Assembly: GCA_900554315.1 (NCBI GenBank)
Contig: USGP01000001.1
Span: 1-64,000 of the forward strand
Length of the DNA stretch: 64,000 bases
Direction: 5' to 3'
Origin: an uncultured Mycoplasmatota bacterium
GTDB taxonomy: Bacteria > Bacillota_I > Bacilli_A > RF39 > UBA660
Shown: in pieces, positions 1-8,092 of the stretch
Layout: every line of letters starts with the position of its first letter
Position numbering within the stretch: position 1 is the stretch's first letter
The notes under the pieces: model-generated
Database searches by the model: none
What the model saw: only the letters and a program-made list of their open reading frames with translations
Told to the model about the DNA's origin: nothing
Position numbers and translations under genes: made by a program

Positions 1-333
<333 letters not shown>

Positions 334-374
334 CATAAATTTAAGAGTTTGATGGACACAATATCTAAGTTTTC

Positions 375-390
375 AGAGAATTATTTCTCT
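375..390 (+). other. Hairpin in the 23S-5S spacer
   Basis: AGAGAA and TTCTCT form a perfect 6-bp stem with a TTAT loop, 8 bases before the 5S. There is no long T-run after it, so it is more likely an rRNA maturation structure than a terminator. That role is inferred. Confidence 0.45.
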
Positions 391-397
391 AAATATT

Positions 398-505
398 TTC
401 TTGGTAACGATAGCAAGTGGGGTACACCTGTTCCCATCCCGAACACAGAAGTTAAGCCACTTAACGCCGACAATAGTGTAAGCGAAGATAGGAAGTTGCC
501 AAGAA
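398..505 (+). rRNA. rrf: 5S ribosomal RNA, short form
   Basis: The terminal helix TTCTTGG/CCAAGAA (398-404 with 499-505) closes a molecule with the conserved 5S core CCCATCCCGAACACAGAAGT. At about 108 nt it is shorter than the roughly 116 nt usual in Bacillus; the missing bases are in the helix IV arm, which here is only a few pairs around GTAAGC (479-484). Short 5S of this size is known from Mollicutes. Ends are taken from the terminal helix and may be off by 1-3 bases. Confidence 0.93.
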
Positions 506-522
506 TTTTTTTTGTATAAAAG

Positions 523-545
523 ACTATTTTTATAGTTTTTTTTTG
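523..545 (+). terminator. Weak terminator after the rRNA operon
   Basis: ACTAT-TTTT-ATAGT (523-536) is followed by a run of nine T. The stem has only 5 AT-rich pairs, but the T-run and its position 18 bases after 5S support a terminator. Confidence 0.55.
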
Positions 546-564
546 TTTAAAAACAGATTCTGCG

Positions 565-573
565 TGCTATAAT
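565..573 (+). promoter_or_regulatory. Extended -10 promoter for tldD
   Basis: TGCTATAAT is a consensus extended -10 element (TGn-TATAAT), 17 bases before the tldD start codon. No good -35 is seen, as expected for extended -10 promoters. Confidence 0.6.
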
Positions 574-589
574 ATGACTAGGTGATTTT

Positions 590-1960
590 ATGGATAAAAA
601 AGATTATGAAGAGTTATTGACTTTAGCAATGTCAACAGGTGCTGATTTTGCTGAAATATACGTAGAAGATGGTAAAACAATATCATATAGAGTTATTGAT
701 TCCAAATTAGATGGAATTGGTTCTTCTACTACAAGAGGAATGGGCATCAGATTAATAAAAAATAATGATTATTACTACACATCTACCAACAATTTATCGA
801 TGGAAAATATTAAAAATATTATTAAAAACTTAATAAAAAATTTATCTGGTACATCAACAAAAAAAATACAGTTAAACGATTTAGAAGAAGTATATCCAAA
901 AATAGAAATTCCACATGATCAATATCCAGTTGAAAAGAAAAAGAAATATCTTTTAAATATGGATAAAAAAGTACGTGAAGTTTCTCCATTAATTACACAA
1001 GTGTCTTTAACATTCCTAGAAGACGATAAAGAATATCTAATAGCAAACTCTGAAGGAAAATACATTAAATCTAAAAATTGTGTTACAAGATATATGTGCA
1101 ATGTCTATGTGGAAGATAAGGATAAGAAGGCTAATGAATTCACAGATTATGCACAAGGAAAGGGATATGAAATTTTAAATCAAGATCTTGAATCTCAAAG
1201 TATTAAAACCGCTAATACTGCAATTGAAAAATTATATGCAGTAGATTTTAAAGGTGGAGAATTACCAGTTGTAATTGCTCCAGGATTTGGTGCAGTCATT
1301 TTTCATGAAGCTTGTGGACATGGCCTAGAAGCAACAAGAGTTGCACCTAAAATATCAGTCTTTTCTAATGATTTAGGAAAGAAAATTGCCACACAAAAAG
1401 TTACTTTAATTGATGATGGAACGATTCCAAACGCCTGGGGTAGTAATTTAATTGATGATGAAGGTAACCCAACCCAAAAGAATATTTTAATTGAAAATGG
1501 TATACTTAAAAACTTTTTAGTAGATAAACTTCACAGCAAGGAAATGAAATTACCTGCAAACGGATGTGGAAGAAGAGAAAGTTATCAATATGCACCAACC
1601 TCAAGAATGAGCAACACATATTTAAAACCTGGAAAGGATAAAGTGGAAGACATGATAAAAAGCATAAAACTTGGTGTGTATTGCCAAAGAATGTCCGGAG
1701 GAAGTGTGAATCCAGCAACTGGAGATTTTAACTTTGCTGTAGATACAGCAAGACTAATAGAAGATGGAAAATTAACAAAAATGATAAAGGGAATTACCTT
1801 AATTGGTAACAGTAAAGACATTCTTAAAAATGTAGAAATGGTTTCTTCTGATTTATTGCTATCTGGAGGATATTGTGGAAGTAAAAGTGGAATGATTTAT
1901 GTAACTATTGGACAACCTACAATCAAGGTATCTAAAATCTTAGTAGGAGGGAAAGAATAA
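590..1960 (+). CDS. tldD: TldD-type metalloprotease subunit
   Basis: Catalytic half of the TldD/TldE zinc metalloprotease, a cytosolic heterodimer that degrades unfolded peptides or matures small modified peptides in other bacteria. The HExxxH zinc motif HEACGH is at residues 239-244, and a conserved C-terminal GGYCG near residue 428 supplies the likely third ligand region. Length of 456 aa is typical. The ATG has AGGTGA 5 bases upstream and follows an extended -10 promoter. The stop codon shares one base with the tldE start (TAATG), so the two are translationally coupled and should be made in equal amounts. No peptide precursor gene is seen next to the pair, so the substrate is unknown. Confidence 0.95.
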   Translation: MDKKDYEELLTLAMSTGADFAEIYVEDGKTISYRVIDSKLDGIGSSTTRGMGIRLIKNNDYYYTSTNNLSMENIKNIIKNLIKNLSGTSTKKIQLNDLEEVYPKIEIPHDQYPVEKKKKYLLNMDKKVREVSPLITQVSLTFLEDDKEYLIANSEGKYIKSKNCVTRYMCNVYVEDKDKKANEFTDYAQGKGYEILNQDLESQSIKTANTAIEKLYAVDFKGGELPVVIAPGFGAVIFHEACGHGLEATRVAPKISVFSNDLGKKIATQKVTLIDDGTIPNAWGSNLIDDEGNPTQKNILIENGILKNFLVDKLHSKEMKLPANGCGRRESYQYAPTSRMSNTYLKPGKDKVEDMIKSIKLGVYCQRMSGGSVNPATGDFNFAVDTARLIEDGKLTKMIKGITLIGNSKDILKNVEMVSSDLLLSGGYCGSKSGMIYVTIGQPTIKVSKILVGGKE

Positions 1961-3258
1961 TGACAAACGATGAGTTCTTAAGCAAAGCAAAAGAAAAAGG
2001 AATAACAAACATTCAAGTTGTAGAAACTACACAAAATATTGGTCAAATAGAATTAATTAATAAAGCTTTAGATACATTTGAAGTATCTAACTATATGTCA
2101 TATCAAATAAAAGCAGAATATAATGGTAAGACAGTAAAAGCAGGGTCTGATTATCTTGATGAAAGTATTTTAGACTTGTTGATTATGAAAGCAATTGAAA
2201 CAGACTCTAATTATCAAGATGATTATTTACAAGATACTTCTAACAATAATGAAATTACAACTATTCCTCAAATTGAAATAAGTAAGGATTTAGATACTCT
2301 AAGAAAATTAGATGATATAAGAAAACAGTATAAAGAAGTTAGCAATTTAACACTATCATATTCTGAAATATATACCAAAAAGCATATTTTTAATAGCAAC
2401 GGTGTAAATATAGAAACAGATTCCCATGTCTATGAATTTGTTCCAGAAATTGTGATTCCCACAGAAGATGGAGCAAATGACTATGATAGAGTATATTTAA
2501 AAACATCAAAAGATGAACTTGATATGGAATATAATCTCAAAAAAGACATAGAAATGGCAATCAAACAAGCAACAAAAGAAAAATTACAAACTAAAAAATA
2601 TAATGTAATTATAGATTCCAATGTTATGTCTACAATATTATCGAATATGATAAAAATGATATCTGCTGATAGCATCAGATTGAAGTTATCATGTCTAGAA
2701 AATAAATTAAATGAAAAACTGTTCTCCGACAAAATAACAATTGTAGAAGATCCTACTAATAGAAAGTATCCAGGAATGACAAAATTTGATGACGAAGGAA
2801 CTATAACTTCAAGAAAAGAAATTGTCACCAAGGGAGTATTAAAAACTTATTTATATAATATTAAAGAGGCTAAGGAACAAAATCAAAAGACAACTGGAAA
2901 TGGATACAATGGAATTTCTACAAAAAATATGTATATTATGCCAGGAAGTAAAAGTCTAGAAGAATTATTTAAAGAATTAAAAAATGGGATTTATATTACA
3001 GACTGTATGGGATCCATGGAAACAGCAATTAATGCAACTACAGGTAACATATCATTGCAAGTATTCGGTTTTATTATTGAAAATGGCAAAATCAAGTGTG
3101 GATTTGTACCAAGTGTTATGACAACAACAATTTATGAATTGTTATCACAAGTAGAGGATATTAGCAAAGAGGTTATCTTTAAAAAAGAATCTACAGGTTC
3201 CCCTTGTTTATTAATCAATAACATTTCGATTGCCGGCAGTGACAAGAGTGACAAATAG
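1960..3258 (+). CDS. tldE: TldE/PmbA-type metalloprotease subunit
   Basis: Non-catalytic partner of TldD (PmbA/TldE family, 432 aa). It lacks an HExxxH motif, as expected of TldE, and keeps the family C-terminal core with the GSMETAINATTGNIS stretch near residues 350-365 that parallels NPATGDF in TldD. The ATG overlaps the tldD stop by one base and has AGGAGGG 8 bases upstream, so translation is both coupled and independently primed. The two-gene unit ends in a strong terminator 18 bases after the stop. Confidence 0.93.
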   Translation: MTNDEFLSKAKEKGITNIQVVETTQNIGQIELINKALDTFEVSNYMSYQIKAEYNGKTVKAGSDYLDESILDLLIMKAIETDSNYQDDYLQDTSNNNEITTIPQIEISKDLDTLRKLDDIRKQYKEVSNLTLSYSEIYTKKHIFNSNGVNIETDSHVYEFVPEIVIPTEDGANDYDRVYLKTSKDELDMEYNLKKDIEMAIKQATKEKLQTKKYNVIIDSNVMSTILSNMIKMISADSIRLKLSCLENKLNEKLFSDKITIVEDPTNRKYPGMTKFDDEGTITSRKEIVTKGVLKTYLYNIKEAKEQNQKTTGNGYNGISTKNMYIMPGSKSLEELFKELKNGIYITDCMGSMETAINATTGNISLQVFGFIIENGKIKCGFVPSVMTTTIYELLSQVEDISKEVIFKKESTGSPCLLINNISIAGSDKSDK

Positions 3259-3275
3259 AGAAAAATATAACCAAT

Positions 3276-3300
3276 AAGAGTTGTATAACTCTTTTTTTTT
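3276..3300 (+). terminator. Terminator after tldE
   Basis: AAGAGTT-GTAT-AACTCTT is a perfect 7-bp stem running straight into at least eight T. Its loop and T-run also carry the promoter of the next operon. Confidence 0.9.
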
Positions 3301-3308
3301 GGTATAAT
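3281..3308 (+). promoter_or_regulatory. Promoter of tsaE-tsaB-rimI
   Basis: TTGTAT at 3281-3286, spacer of 16, TATAAT at 3303-3308. The -35 lies inside the preceding terminator hairpin. Confidence 0.6.
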
Positions 3309-3327
3309 AAAAAATGGGTGAAGAAAT

Positions 3328-3786
3328 ATGGATTATAAAGTAACAACTTATTCAGAAGAAGAAACAATCGAATTAGCACAAAACATCGAATCAGAAAAAT
3401 TCCCTAACATGGTAATTTGTTTACAAGGAGATTTGGGAAGTGGGAAAACGGTGTTTACCAAAGGTTTTGCTAAAGCACTACAAGTAGAAGAAGAAATTAC
3501 ATCGCCAACCTTTAATATCATCAAAGAATACAATTCCGGAGAATTGCCTTTATACCATATGGATGTTTATCGTTTAGATGGAAAAGTAGAAGATTTAGGA
3601 ATTGAAGAATACTATACTAGAGATGGAATAACCATTATCGAATGGGCCGATATGATTCCTGATTATCTACCAGAAAAAAGATTAGATATCAGAATAAAAA
3701 ATTCATCTGAAGATGAAAATAAAAGAACAATAATAATGACTCCTCATGGAAAAAAATATGAGGAAGTATGTGAGGCGGTTGTATGA
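3328..3786 (+). CDS. tsaE: tRNA t6A biosynthesis ATPase TsaE
   Basis: P-loop ATPase that with TsaB and TsaD moves the threonylcarbamoyl group onto A37 of ANN-decoding tRNAs. The Walker A motif GDLGSGKT is at residues 34-41. The TsaE hallmark SPTFNI follows at about 60, then HMDVYRL and the C-terminal IEWADMI. Length of 152 aa is typical. The stop overlaps the tsaB start by four bases (ATGA), so translation is coupled. It is the first gene of a compact operon with tsaB and rimI; tsaD lies 3 kb downstream, beyond an inserted two-gene unit. Confidence 0.96.
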   Translation: MDYKVTTYSEEETIELAQNIESEKFPNMVICLQGDLGSGKTVFTKGFAKALQVEEEITSPTFNIIKEYNSGELPLYHMDVYRLDGKVEDLGIEEYYTRDGITIIEWADMIPDYLPEKRLDIRIKNSSEDENKRTIIMTPHGKKYEEVCEAVV

Positions 3787-4421
3787 TTTTATATATAGAT
3801 ACATCATCTAGTTATTTATATACAGGAATAGTAGAAAATAATAATCTATTAAAAGAAATAAAAAAAGAATATGGACATGAATTGTCACAAGCGGCATTGC
3901 CTGAAATTGTTTCCATGTTTGAAGATGCAGACATTACACCGCAAGATATAACCAAAATAATTGTTGTAAATGGACCTGGATCATTCACAGGAATTAGAAT
4001 TGGAATTACAATAGCCAAGGTTTATGCTTGGAGTTTAAAAGTCCCAATCACAACAATTACTTCTTTAGAAGCCATGGCAACATCAAGTGAGAAAGATGAA
4101 GTACGAGTTCCAATTATTGATGCGAGAAGAGGCTATTGTTATGCAGCAATTTACGGAAAAAATGATGAAGAATTTTTAGCTCCAACATATATTACATATG
4201 AAGAACTACAAGACAAATTAAACAAAGTAAATTCATACAAGGTAATTACAAACGATAAAGAAAAGATAAAAATTAAATATGAGAAGATAGAATCATATAG
4301 TCCTAACATCGTAGAAATTGTGAAAAAGTTTCAAGATAAAAAAGAAGTAAATCCACATGCAGTAAATCCTGATTATTTAAAATTGACAGAAGCAGAAGAA
4401 AGTAAAAAAAGTGATTGTTAA
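3783..4421 (+). CDS. tsaB: tRNA t6A biosynthesis protein TsaB
   Basis: TsaB is an inactive paralogue of TsaD that scaffolds the t6A-forming complex. The N-terminal ASKHA beta hairpin begins MILYIDTSSS, and the family signature NGPGSFTGIRIG lies at about residues 63-74. The protein has 212 aa and lacks the metal-binding histidines of TsaD, as expected. It overlaps tsaE by four bases and rimI by eleven. The tsaE-tsaB-rimI order is the usual Bacillota arrangement. Confidence 0.95.
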   Translation: MILYIDTSSSYLYTGIVENNNLLKEIKKEYGHELSQAALPEIVSMFEDADITPQDITKIIVVNGPGSFTGIRIGITIAKVYAWSLKVPITTITSLEAMATSSEKDEVRVPIIDARRGYCYAAIYGKNDEEFLAPTYITYEELQDKLNKVNSYKVITNDKEKIKIKYEKIESYSPNIVEIVKKFQDKKEVNPHAVNPDYLKLTEAEESKKSDC

Positions 4422-4812
4422 AATAGATAGTCAAGAAGATATAAACAAAATACCAGATGATGAAGAGTTTATTAAAAAAATAACGATTCAAGATGATTTA
4501 AAAAATAATCCATTTGGACATTACTTATTAGAAATTGATAATAATAAAATAATTGGGTATTTATATTACAGTGATATTTATGAAAGAGCGGAAATTAATC
4601 AAATTGAAGTAGAAGTTTCCCACAGAAATTGTGGAAAAGCCTCAAATTTGTTAAAAAATATGATAGACACTGTGGAAAAAAGTATCACCTTAGAAGTAAA
4701 AATAGATAATATACCAGCTATAAATCTTTATAAAAAATTTGGCTTCGAAGAAAAAGCAATTAGGAAAGGTTATTATCAAGGGATAGATGGAATATTAATG
4801 GAAAAAAAATAA
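4411..4812 (+). CDS. rimI: RimI-like ribosomal protein S18 N-acetyltransferase
   Basis: GNAT-fold acetyltransferase of 133 aa, placed as RimI by its position after tsaB and by its form. The acetyl-CoA loop reads RNCGKASNLL at about residues 71-80, followed by YKKFGFEE and a C-terminal GYYQGIDGILMEK like the RimI end. The start is GTG inside the last codons of tsaB, with no better in-frame start. The loop has Ala-Ser where the RxxGxG/A consensus often has Gly, a mild deviation. Known RimI enzymes acetylate the N terminus of S18; activity here is inferred. Confidence 0.85.
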   Translation: MIVKIDSQEDINKIPDDEEFIKKITIQDDLKNNPFGHYLLEIDNNKIIGYLYYSDIYERAEINQIEVEVSHRNCGKASNLLKNMIDTVEKSITLEVKIDNIPAINLYKKFGFEEKAIRKGYYQGIDGILMEKK

Positions 4813-4834
4813 GATACGAATAAGTATCTTTTTT
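4811..4834 (+). terminator. Terminator after rimI
   Basis: AAGATAC-GAATAA-GTATCTT is a perfect 7-bp stem followed by T4; it starts within the rimI stop codon. Confidence 0.85.
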
Positions 4835-4860
4835 AATTTTACTAAAGAAAGTGCTAAAAT

Positions 4861-4889
4861 TTGACAAATCAAAAAAAATTTGATAAAAT
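4861..4889 (+). promoter_or_regulatory. Near-consensus sigma-A promoter of the leader unit
   Basis: TTGACA (4861-4866), spacer of exactly 17, TAAAAT (4884-4889). This is the best-matching -35 in the window and implies a strong promoter with transcription starting near 4896. A small hairpin CACGC-GAGA-GTGTG (4898-4911) would lie at the RNA 5' end. Confidence 0.85.
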
Positions 4890-4935
4890 CAGCCTATCAC
4901 GCGAGAGTGTGTAATATAAGAAAGGAAGGATATAT

Positions 4936-5001
4936 ATGAATTTATTTATGACTAATATTATCCGTAGACGTAGATTGCGAAGACACTTGAGGACGCGATA
5001 A
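4936..5001 (+). CDS. Arginine-rich leader peptide (21 aa)
   Basis: A short ORF with a strong ribosome binding site (GGAAGGA, 4924-4930, 5 bases before ATG) encodes 21 residues. Eight of the last twelve are Arg (RRRRLRRHLRTR), using CGT, AGA, CGA and AGG codons. The stop codon sits in the loop-side strand of a hairpin that competes with the next one, followed by a terminator and an M20 deacylase gene. This is the arrangement of a translation-controlled attenuator. Arg-Xaa-Arg runs are also known macrolide-stall motifs (as in ErmDL), so stalling by arginine shortage or by a drug are both possible. The peptide has no function I can name. I do not recognise the family. Confidence 0.75.
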   Translation: MNLFMTNIIRRRRLRRHLRTR

Positions 5002-5043
5002 AAAATCGCAGATGCAAGTGTTATTGTCGTGCTTGTATCTGCG
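4983..5043 (+). promoter_or_regulatory. Mutually exclusive leader hairpins (putative attenuator)
   Basis: Hairpin A pairs ACACTTG (4983-4989) with CAAGTGT (5015-5021) and GCGAT (4995-4999) with ATCGC (5005-5009); it includes the end and stop codon of the leader ORF. Hairpin B pairs 5007-5018 with 5032-5043 over 12 pairs with one G-T. A and B share bases 5007-5021, so only one can form. The 3' arm of B contains TGCTTGTAT (5030-5038), exactly complementary to ATACAAGCA (5092-5100) in the loop and 3' arm of the terminator. A ribosome on the leader would mask A and choose the fold. Confidence 0.7.
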
Positions 5044-5080
5044 GAAGTCATAAATAATTATCATATATGATAAATAGATA

Positions 5081-5113
5081 AGACCTATGCAATACAAGCA
5101 TAGGTCTTTTTAT
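5081..5113 (+). terminator. Leader terminator before the M20 gene
   Basis: AGACCTATGC (5081-5090) and GCATAGGTCT (5098-5107) form a perfect 10-bp stem with a 7-base loop followed by TTTTTAT. It lies 24 bases before the M20 start codon, with no obvious promoter between, so the downstream gene depends on read-through. Confidence 0.9.
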
Positions 5114-5136
5114 ATTTATTTAGAGGAGGAAAAACT

Positions 5137-6201
5137 ATGAATGAAAAATTAAATAATATTATTACAATCTTAAAGCAACTAATGTCTTATCAGACTACGG
5201 ATAATAATGAAAAGGAATTTGAAAAAATATTTACGTATATTAAAAATCAAATACCAGAAGAACTAAAAATAGAGGAATATGAGTTTTCTGGTAAAAAATC
5301 AATGGTAATATCAAATACATCATCTAAAGATTTAGACATTATCTTTTGTACGCATGTAGATGTAGTACCAGCAGAAAAATATGAATGCATAGAAACAGAG
5401 AAGGAAATTAAAGGACGTGGATCTTTTGACATGAAAGGAAGTGTAGCAACAGCAATAGAATTATTTAAAAATTTGGATACCAAGAAAAAAGTAGCATTAT
5501 TTATTACTTCGGATGAAGAAATTACAGGAAACTGTGCCAAACAATTGTTAACAATTTATCATACAAAATTTGCCATTGTCCCAGACGGAGGAACAGATTT
5601 ACAAATTGTAAAAGAGGAAAAAGGACAGCTTCAATTAAAAATTTCAATCAAAACAAAATCTGCTCATGCTTCTCAACCATATAATGGAGAAAATGCAATT
5701 TTAGCTCTATATGATATTTATCAAAAATTAATAGAAAAATATCCACTTCCAACTTCATTTGAAGATTATAAAACTTCAGTAAATTTATCGATGATAAAAG
5801 GGGGAGAAGCATTAAATAGTGTAGCAGCGACCGCATCAATGTATATTGATATTCGTCATACATCAACGGACACCAAAGAAAGCATTTTAGAATATATAAA
5901 ATCATTGAATAAAAACTTAGAAATCGAAATTATTCACGCAGGAAGTCTATTTGAAACTAATTTAAATGATAAAAATGTAAAAAAATATATTGAAATTAGT
6001 AAAGAAATTATTGGTCAAGAACCACAAATTATATCTAGCGAAGCAACCAGTGATGCAATTTACTTTTCAGATAAGAAAACACCTACAATTTTAACAAATC
6101 CAAGTGGTGGATATGCCCATGCTCCAAAGGAATATGTAGAAAAAGAGAGTTTATTAAAAATGTATAAAATTTGGGAAAGAGTATTAAAGGAGGATGAATA
6201 A
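5137..6201 (+). CDS. M20 family zinc deacylase/peptidase (ArgE/DapE-like)
   Basis: Cytosolic di-zinc amidohydrolase of the ArgE/DapE/ACY1/CPG2 group, 354 aa. Metal ligands and catalytic residues are all visible: H73 and D75 (THVD), D98 (SFDMKG), E127-E128 (SDEE), D150 and H328 (YAHAP); H177 lies in the AHASQP lid motif. Such enzymes remove acetyl, succinyl or peptide groups from amino acids, as in acetylornithine or succinyl-diaminopimelate cleavage; the exact substrate cannot be read. AGGAGGA is 6 bases before the ATG. The gene lies just behind an Arg-rich leader and a terminator, which favours an arginine- or ornithine-related job, and it is followed by an acetyltransferase. Confidence 0.9.
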   Translation: MNEKLNNIITILKQLMSYQTTDNNEKEFEKIFTYIKNQIPEELKIEEYEFSGKKSMVISNTSSKDLDIIFCTHVDVVPAEKYECIETEKEIKGRGSFDMKGSVATAIELFKNLDTKKKVALFITSDEEITGNCAKQLLTIYHTKFAIVPDGGTDLQIVKEEKGQLQLKISIKTKSAHASQPYNGENAILALYDIYQKLIEKYPLPTSFEDYKTSVNLSMIKGGEALNSVAATASMYIDIRHTSTDTKESILEYIKSLNKNLEIEIIHAGSLFETNLNDKNVKKYIEISKEIIGQEPQIISSEATSDAIYFSDKKTPTILTNPSGGYAHAPKEYVEKESLLKMYKIWERVLKEDE

Positions 6202-6202
6202 A

Positions 6203-6925
6203 ATGACACAAGAACAAATCATAAAATTACAACAACTCAAAGATGATCATACACCATTTAAAATATGGGAACACTTAGAAAATGGATGTTCAATCGCAAC
6301 AATGGGATATAGCGAAGAAAACATTCCATATTTATTAACTTTATTAAAATCATTTGAAGAGCAATATGGAGAAGAAATTGACTATGAAGCTGCAAAAGAA
6401 GAACTAGCTTTATATGAAAACAAAGGAAAATTATTTCTTTATTTAGATGAATATGGTAATCCAGTATCTATGAACGGTTGTACTTATAATGAACCAAATG
6501 AAAGTGTTGAATTTTTTAGTTCGAACGGAACACCGAGTAATTTATATTTCTATGGATTATCTACAATTCCAGAATACAGAGGAAAAGGGGCATGCAGAAC
6601 GTTAATCCACTATGCCATTGATTTTGCCAAAGCAAACAATTTTGATTATGTATATGCTAGGACAGATTTAACAAACTCTAATTCAGAATGGTTAATGGCA
6701 AAAGCCGGAATGGAAGTTTGCAAAGAAGATGGAAATATTATAGCAGAATGGGTAGACGTAACCGATACACAGGGAGATTATAGATTACACATGTGGAAAC
6801 CACTACATGAAGGAATAGGATTAATGGCAAAAGAAAATGCATTTTATGCGGAAGATACAGAAGAAAGAAAAATAATATCTGGAGATCAGCCAAAGGTTTA
6901 TCAGTTATCAAGTCAAGTTGCATAA
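6203..6925 (+). CDS. GNAT family N-acetyltransferase
   Basis: Acetyltransferase with a GNAT domain in the C-terminal half: the acetyl-CoA loop STIPEYRGKGACRTLIHYA is at about residues 115-133, followed by a beta-strand region and NSEWLMAKAGM. The N-terminal 70 residues are helical and unassigned. I chose the ATG at 6203 because AGGAGG (6188-6193) is 9 bases upstream; an in-frame ATG at 6194 touches the SD and is less likely. The gene is coupled to the M20 deacylase, so a deacylase/acyltransferase pair acts on a shared or related metabolite. The substrate is unknown. Confidence 0.8.
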   Translation: MTQEQIIKLQQLKDDHTPFKIWEHLENGCSIATMGYSEENIPYLLTLLKSFEEQYGEEIDYEAAKEELALYENKGKLFLYLDEYGNPVSMNGCTYNEPNESVEFFSSNGTPSNLYFYGLSTIPEYRGKGACRTLIHYAIDFAKANNFDYVYARTDLTNSNSEWLMAKAGMEVCKEDGNIIAEWVDVTDTQGDYRLHMWKPLHEGIGLMAKENAFYAEDTEERKIISGDQPKVYQLSSQVA

Positions 6926-7000
6926 GAAAAGCCACAAATTCAACTAGGAAAAACAAACATTTTATGATAAAATAAGTAAGAAGTGAAAAGAGTGGTAGAA

Positions 7001-8014
7001 ATGCAGGAAAAAAAAGATATGTATATATTAGGAATTGAAAGTAGTTGTGATGAAACTAGTGCTTCTATCGTAAAAAACGGAACAGAAGAAATTGCAACAG
7101 TAATTTCATCACAAATAGATATTCATAAAGACTTTGGAGGAGTGGTACCAGAAATAGCTAGTAGACATCATGTAAAGAATATTACTATAGTGTTAGAAGA
7201 ATGCCTAACCAAAGCCAATATGACAATGGATGAGATAGATGCCATAGCAATAACTTATGGTCCAGGATTGATTGGTTCACTATTAATAGGCTTAGAAGCT
7301 GCCAAAACATTAGCTTGGTTATACAAAAAACCATTAATACCAGTTCACCATATTGCTGGCCATATCTATGCCAATAGTTTAGTAAGACCATTCAAATTTC
7401 CATTATTGGCATTAGTAGTAAGTGGTGGGCATACTGAATTGATTGAAATGACAGATCATTATAAATTCCAAAAACTAGGTGGCACTTTAGATGATGCCAT
7501 TGGTGAATGCTACGATAAAGTGGCTAGAGTAATAGGACTAGAATATCCCGGAGGACCTAAATTAGATAAACTAGCTCAAACTGGAAAGGCTACTTATAAA
7601 TTGCCAATACCACTACATGATGATAGTTACAATTTTTCATTTAGTGGATTAAAAAGTGCAGTAATTAATTTAGCTCATAATGAAGAACAAAGAGGAAAAG
7701 AGTTAAATAAAGAAGATTTAGCTACTTCATTTCAAAAAGTGGCAGTAGAATCAGTAATTAGCAAGACAAGAAAAGCAGTAGAAGATAAAAAAATCAAGTA
7801 TCTAATTGTTGCAGGTGGTGTTGCAGCAAATCAAGGATTAAGAAGTGAAATAGAAAAATTAGGCCAAGAAATGAATGTTGAAATATCAATTCCTCCAATG
7901 AAATATTGCACCGATAATGCTACTATGATAGCAGCGGCTGGCTATTATGCATTTTTAGATGGAAGAACAGCAGATTTAACATTAAATAGCACATCTAGTG
8001 CAATACTTAAATAA
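7001..8014 (+). CDS. tsaD: tRNA N6-adenosine threonylcarbamoyltransferase TsaD
   Basis: Catalytic ASKHA-fold enzyme of t6A synthesis, active with TsaB and TsaE. Hallmarks are ILGIESSCDET at the N terminus, GGVVPEIASRHH, the metal-binding PVHHIAGH, SGGHTELI, and the C-terminal YCTDNATMIAAAG. Length is 337 aa from ATG 7001. The in-frame GTG at 6983 lies only 10 bases after the -10-like TAAAAT at 6968-6973, so I prefer ATG 7001; ATG 7019 is also possible. It is separated from tsaE-tsaB-rimI by the leader-M20-GNAT unit and appears to have its own promoter. Confidence 0.95.
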   Translation: MQEKKDMYILGIESSCDETSASIVKNGTEEIATVISSQIDIHKDFGGVVPEIASRHHVKNITIVLEECLTKANMTMDEIDAIAITYGPGLIGSLLIGLEAAKTLAWLYKKPLIPVHHIAGHIYANSLVRPFKFPLLALVVSGGHTELIEMTDHYKFQKLGGTLDDAIGECYDKVARVIGLEYPGGPKLDKLAQTGKATYKLPIPLHDDSYNFSFSGLKSAVINLAHNEEQRGKELNKEDLATSFQKVAVESVISKTRKAVEDKKIKYLIVAGGVAANQGLRSEIEKLGQEMNVEISIPPMKYCTDNATMIAAAGYYAFLDGRTADLTLNSTSSAILK

Positions 8015-8022
8015 AAGTTTAC

Positions 8023-8058
8023 AGAAAAAACATCAAATTTGATGCTTTTTCTTTTTTT
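8023..8058 (+). terminator. Terminator after tsaD
   Basis: CATCAAA/TTTGATG is extended by flanking AGAAAAA and TTTTTCT, giving a long near-perfect stem followed by T7. Confidence 0.88.
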
Positions 8059-8092
8059 ATCAACAAAACTATTTTTTTTAAAATTAAAAATA

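Noticed and set aside
506..589. tRNA gene after 5S
   Set aside because: No cloverleaf or GGTTCGAATCC-like T arm is present; only a terminator and promoter.
4869..5051. 60-residue minus-strand ORF across the leader region
   Set aside because: It is the antisense shadow of the leader hairpins, has no ribosome binding site, and the plus-strand promoter, SD and terminator explain the region.
4861..5136. T-box riboswitch
   Set aside because: No T-box sequence (AGGGTGG-ACCGCG type) or specifier stem is present; the signals are a translated ORF and hairpins.
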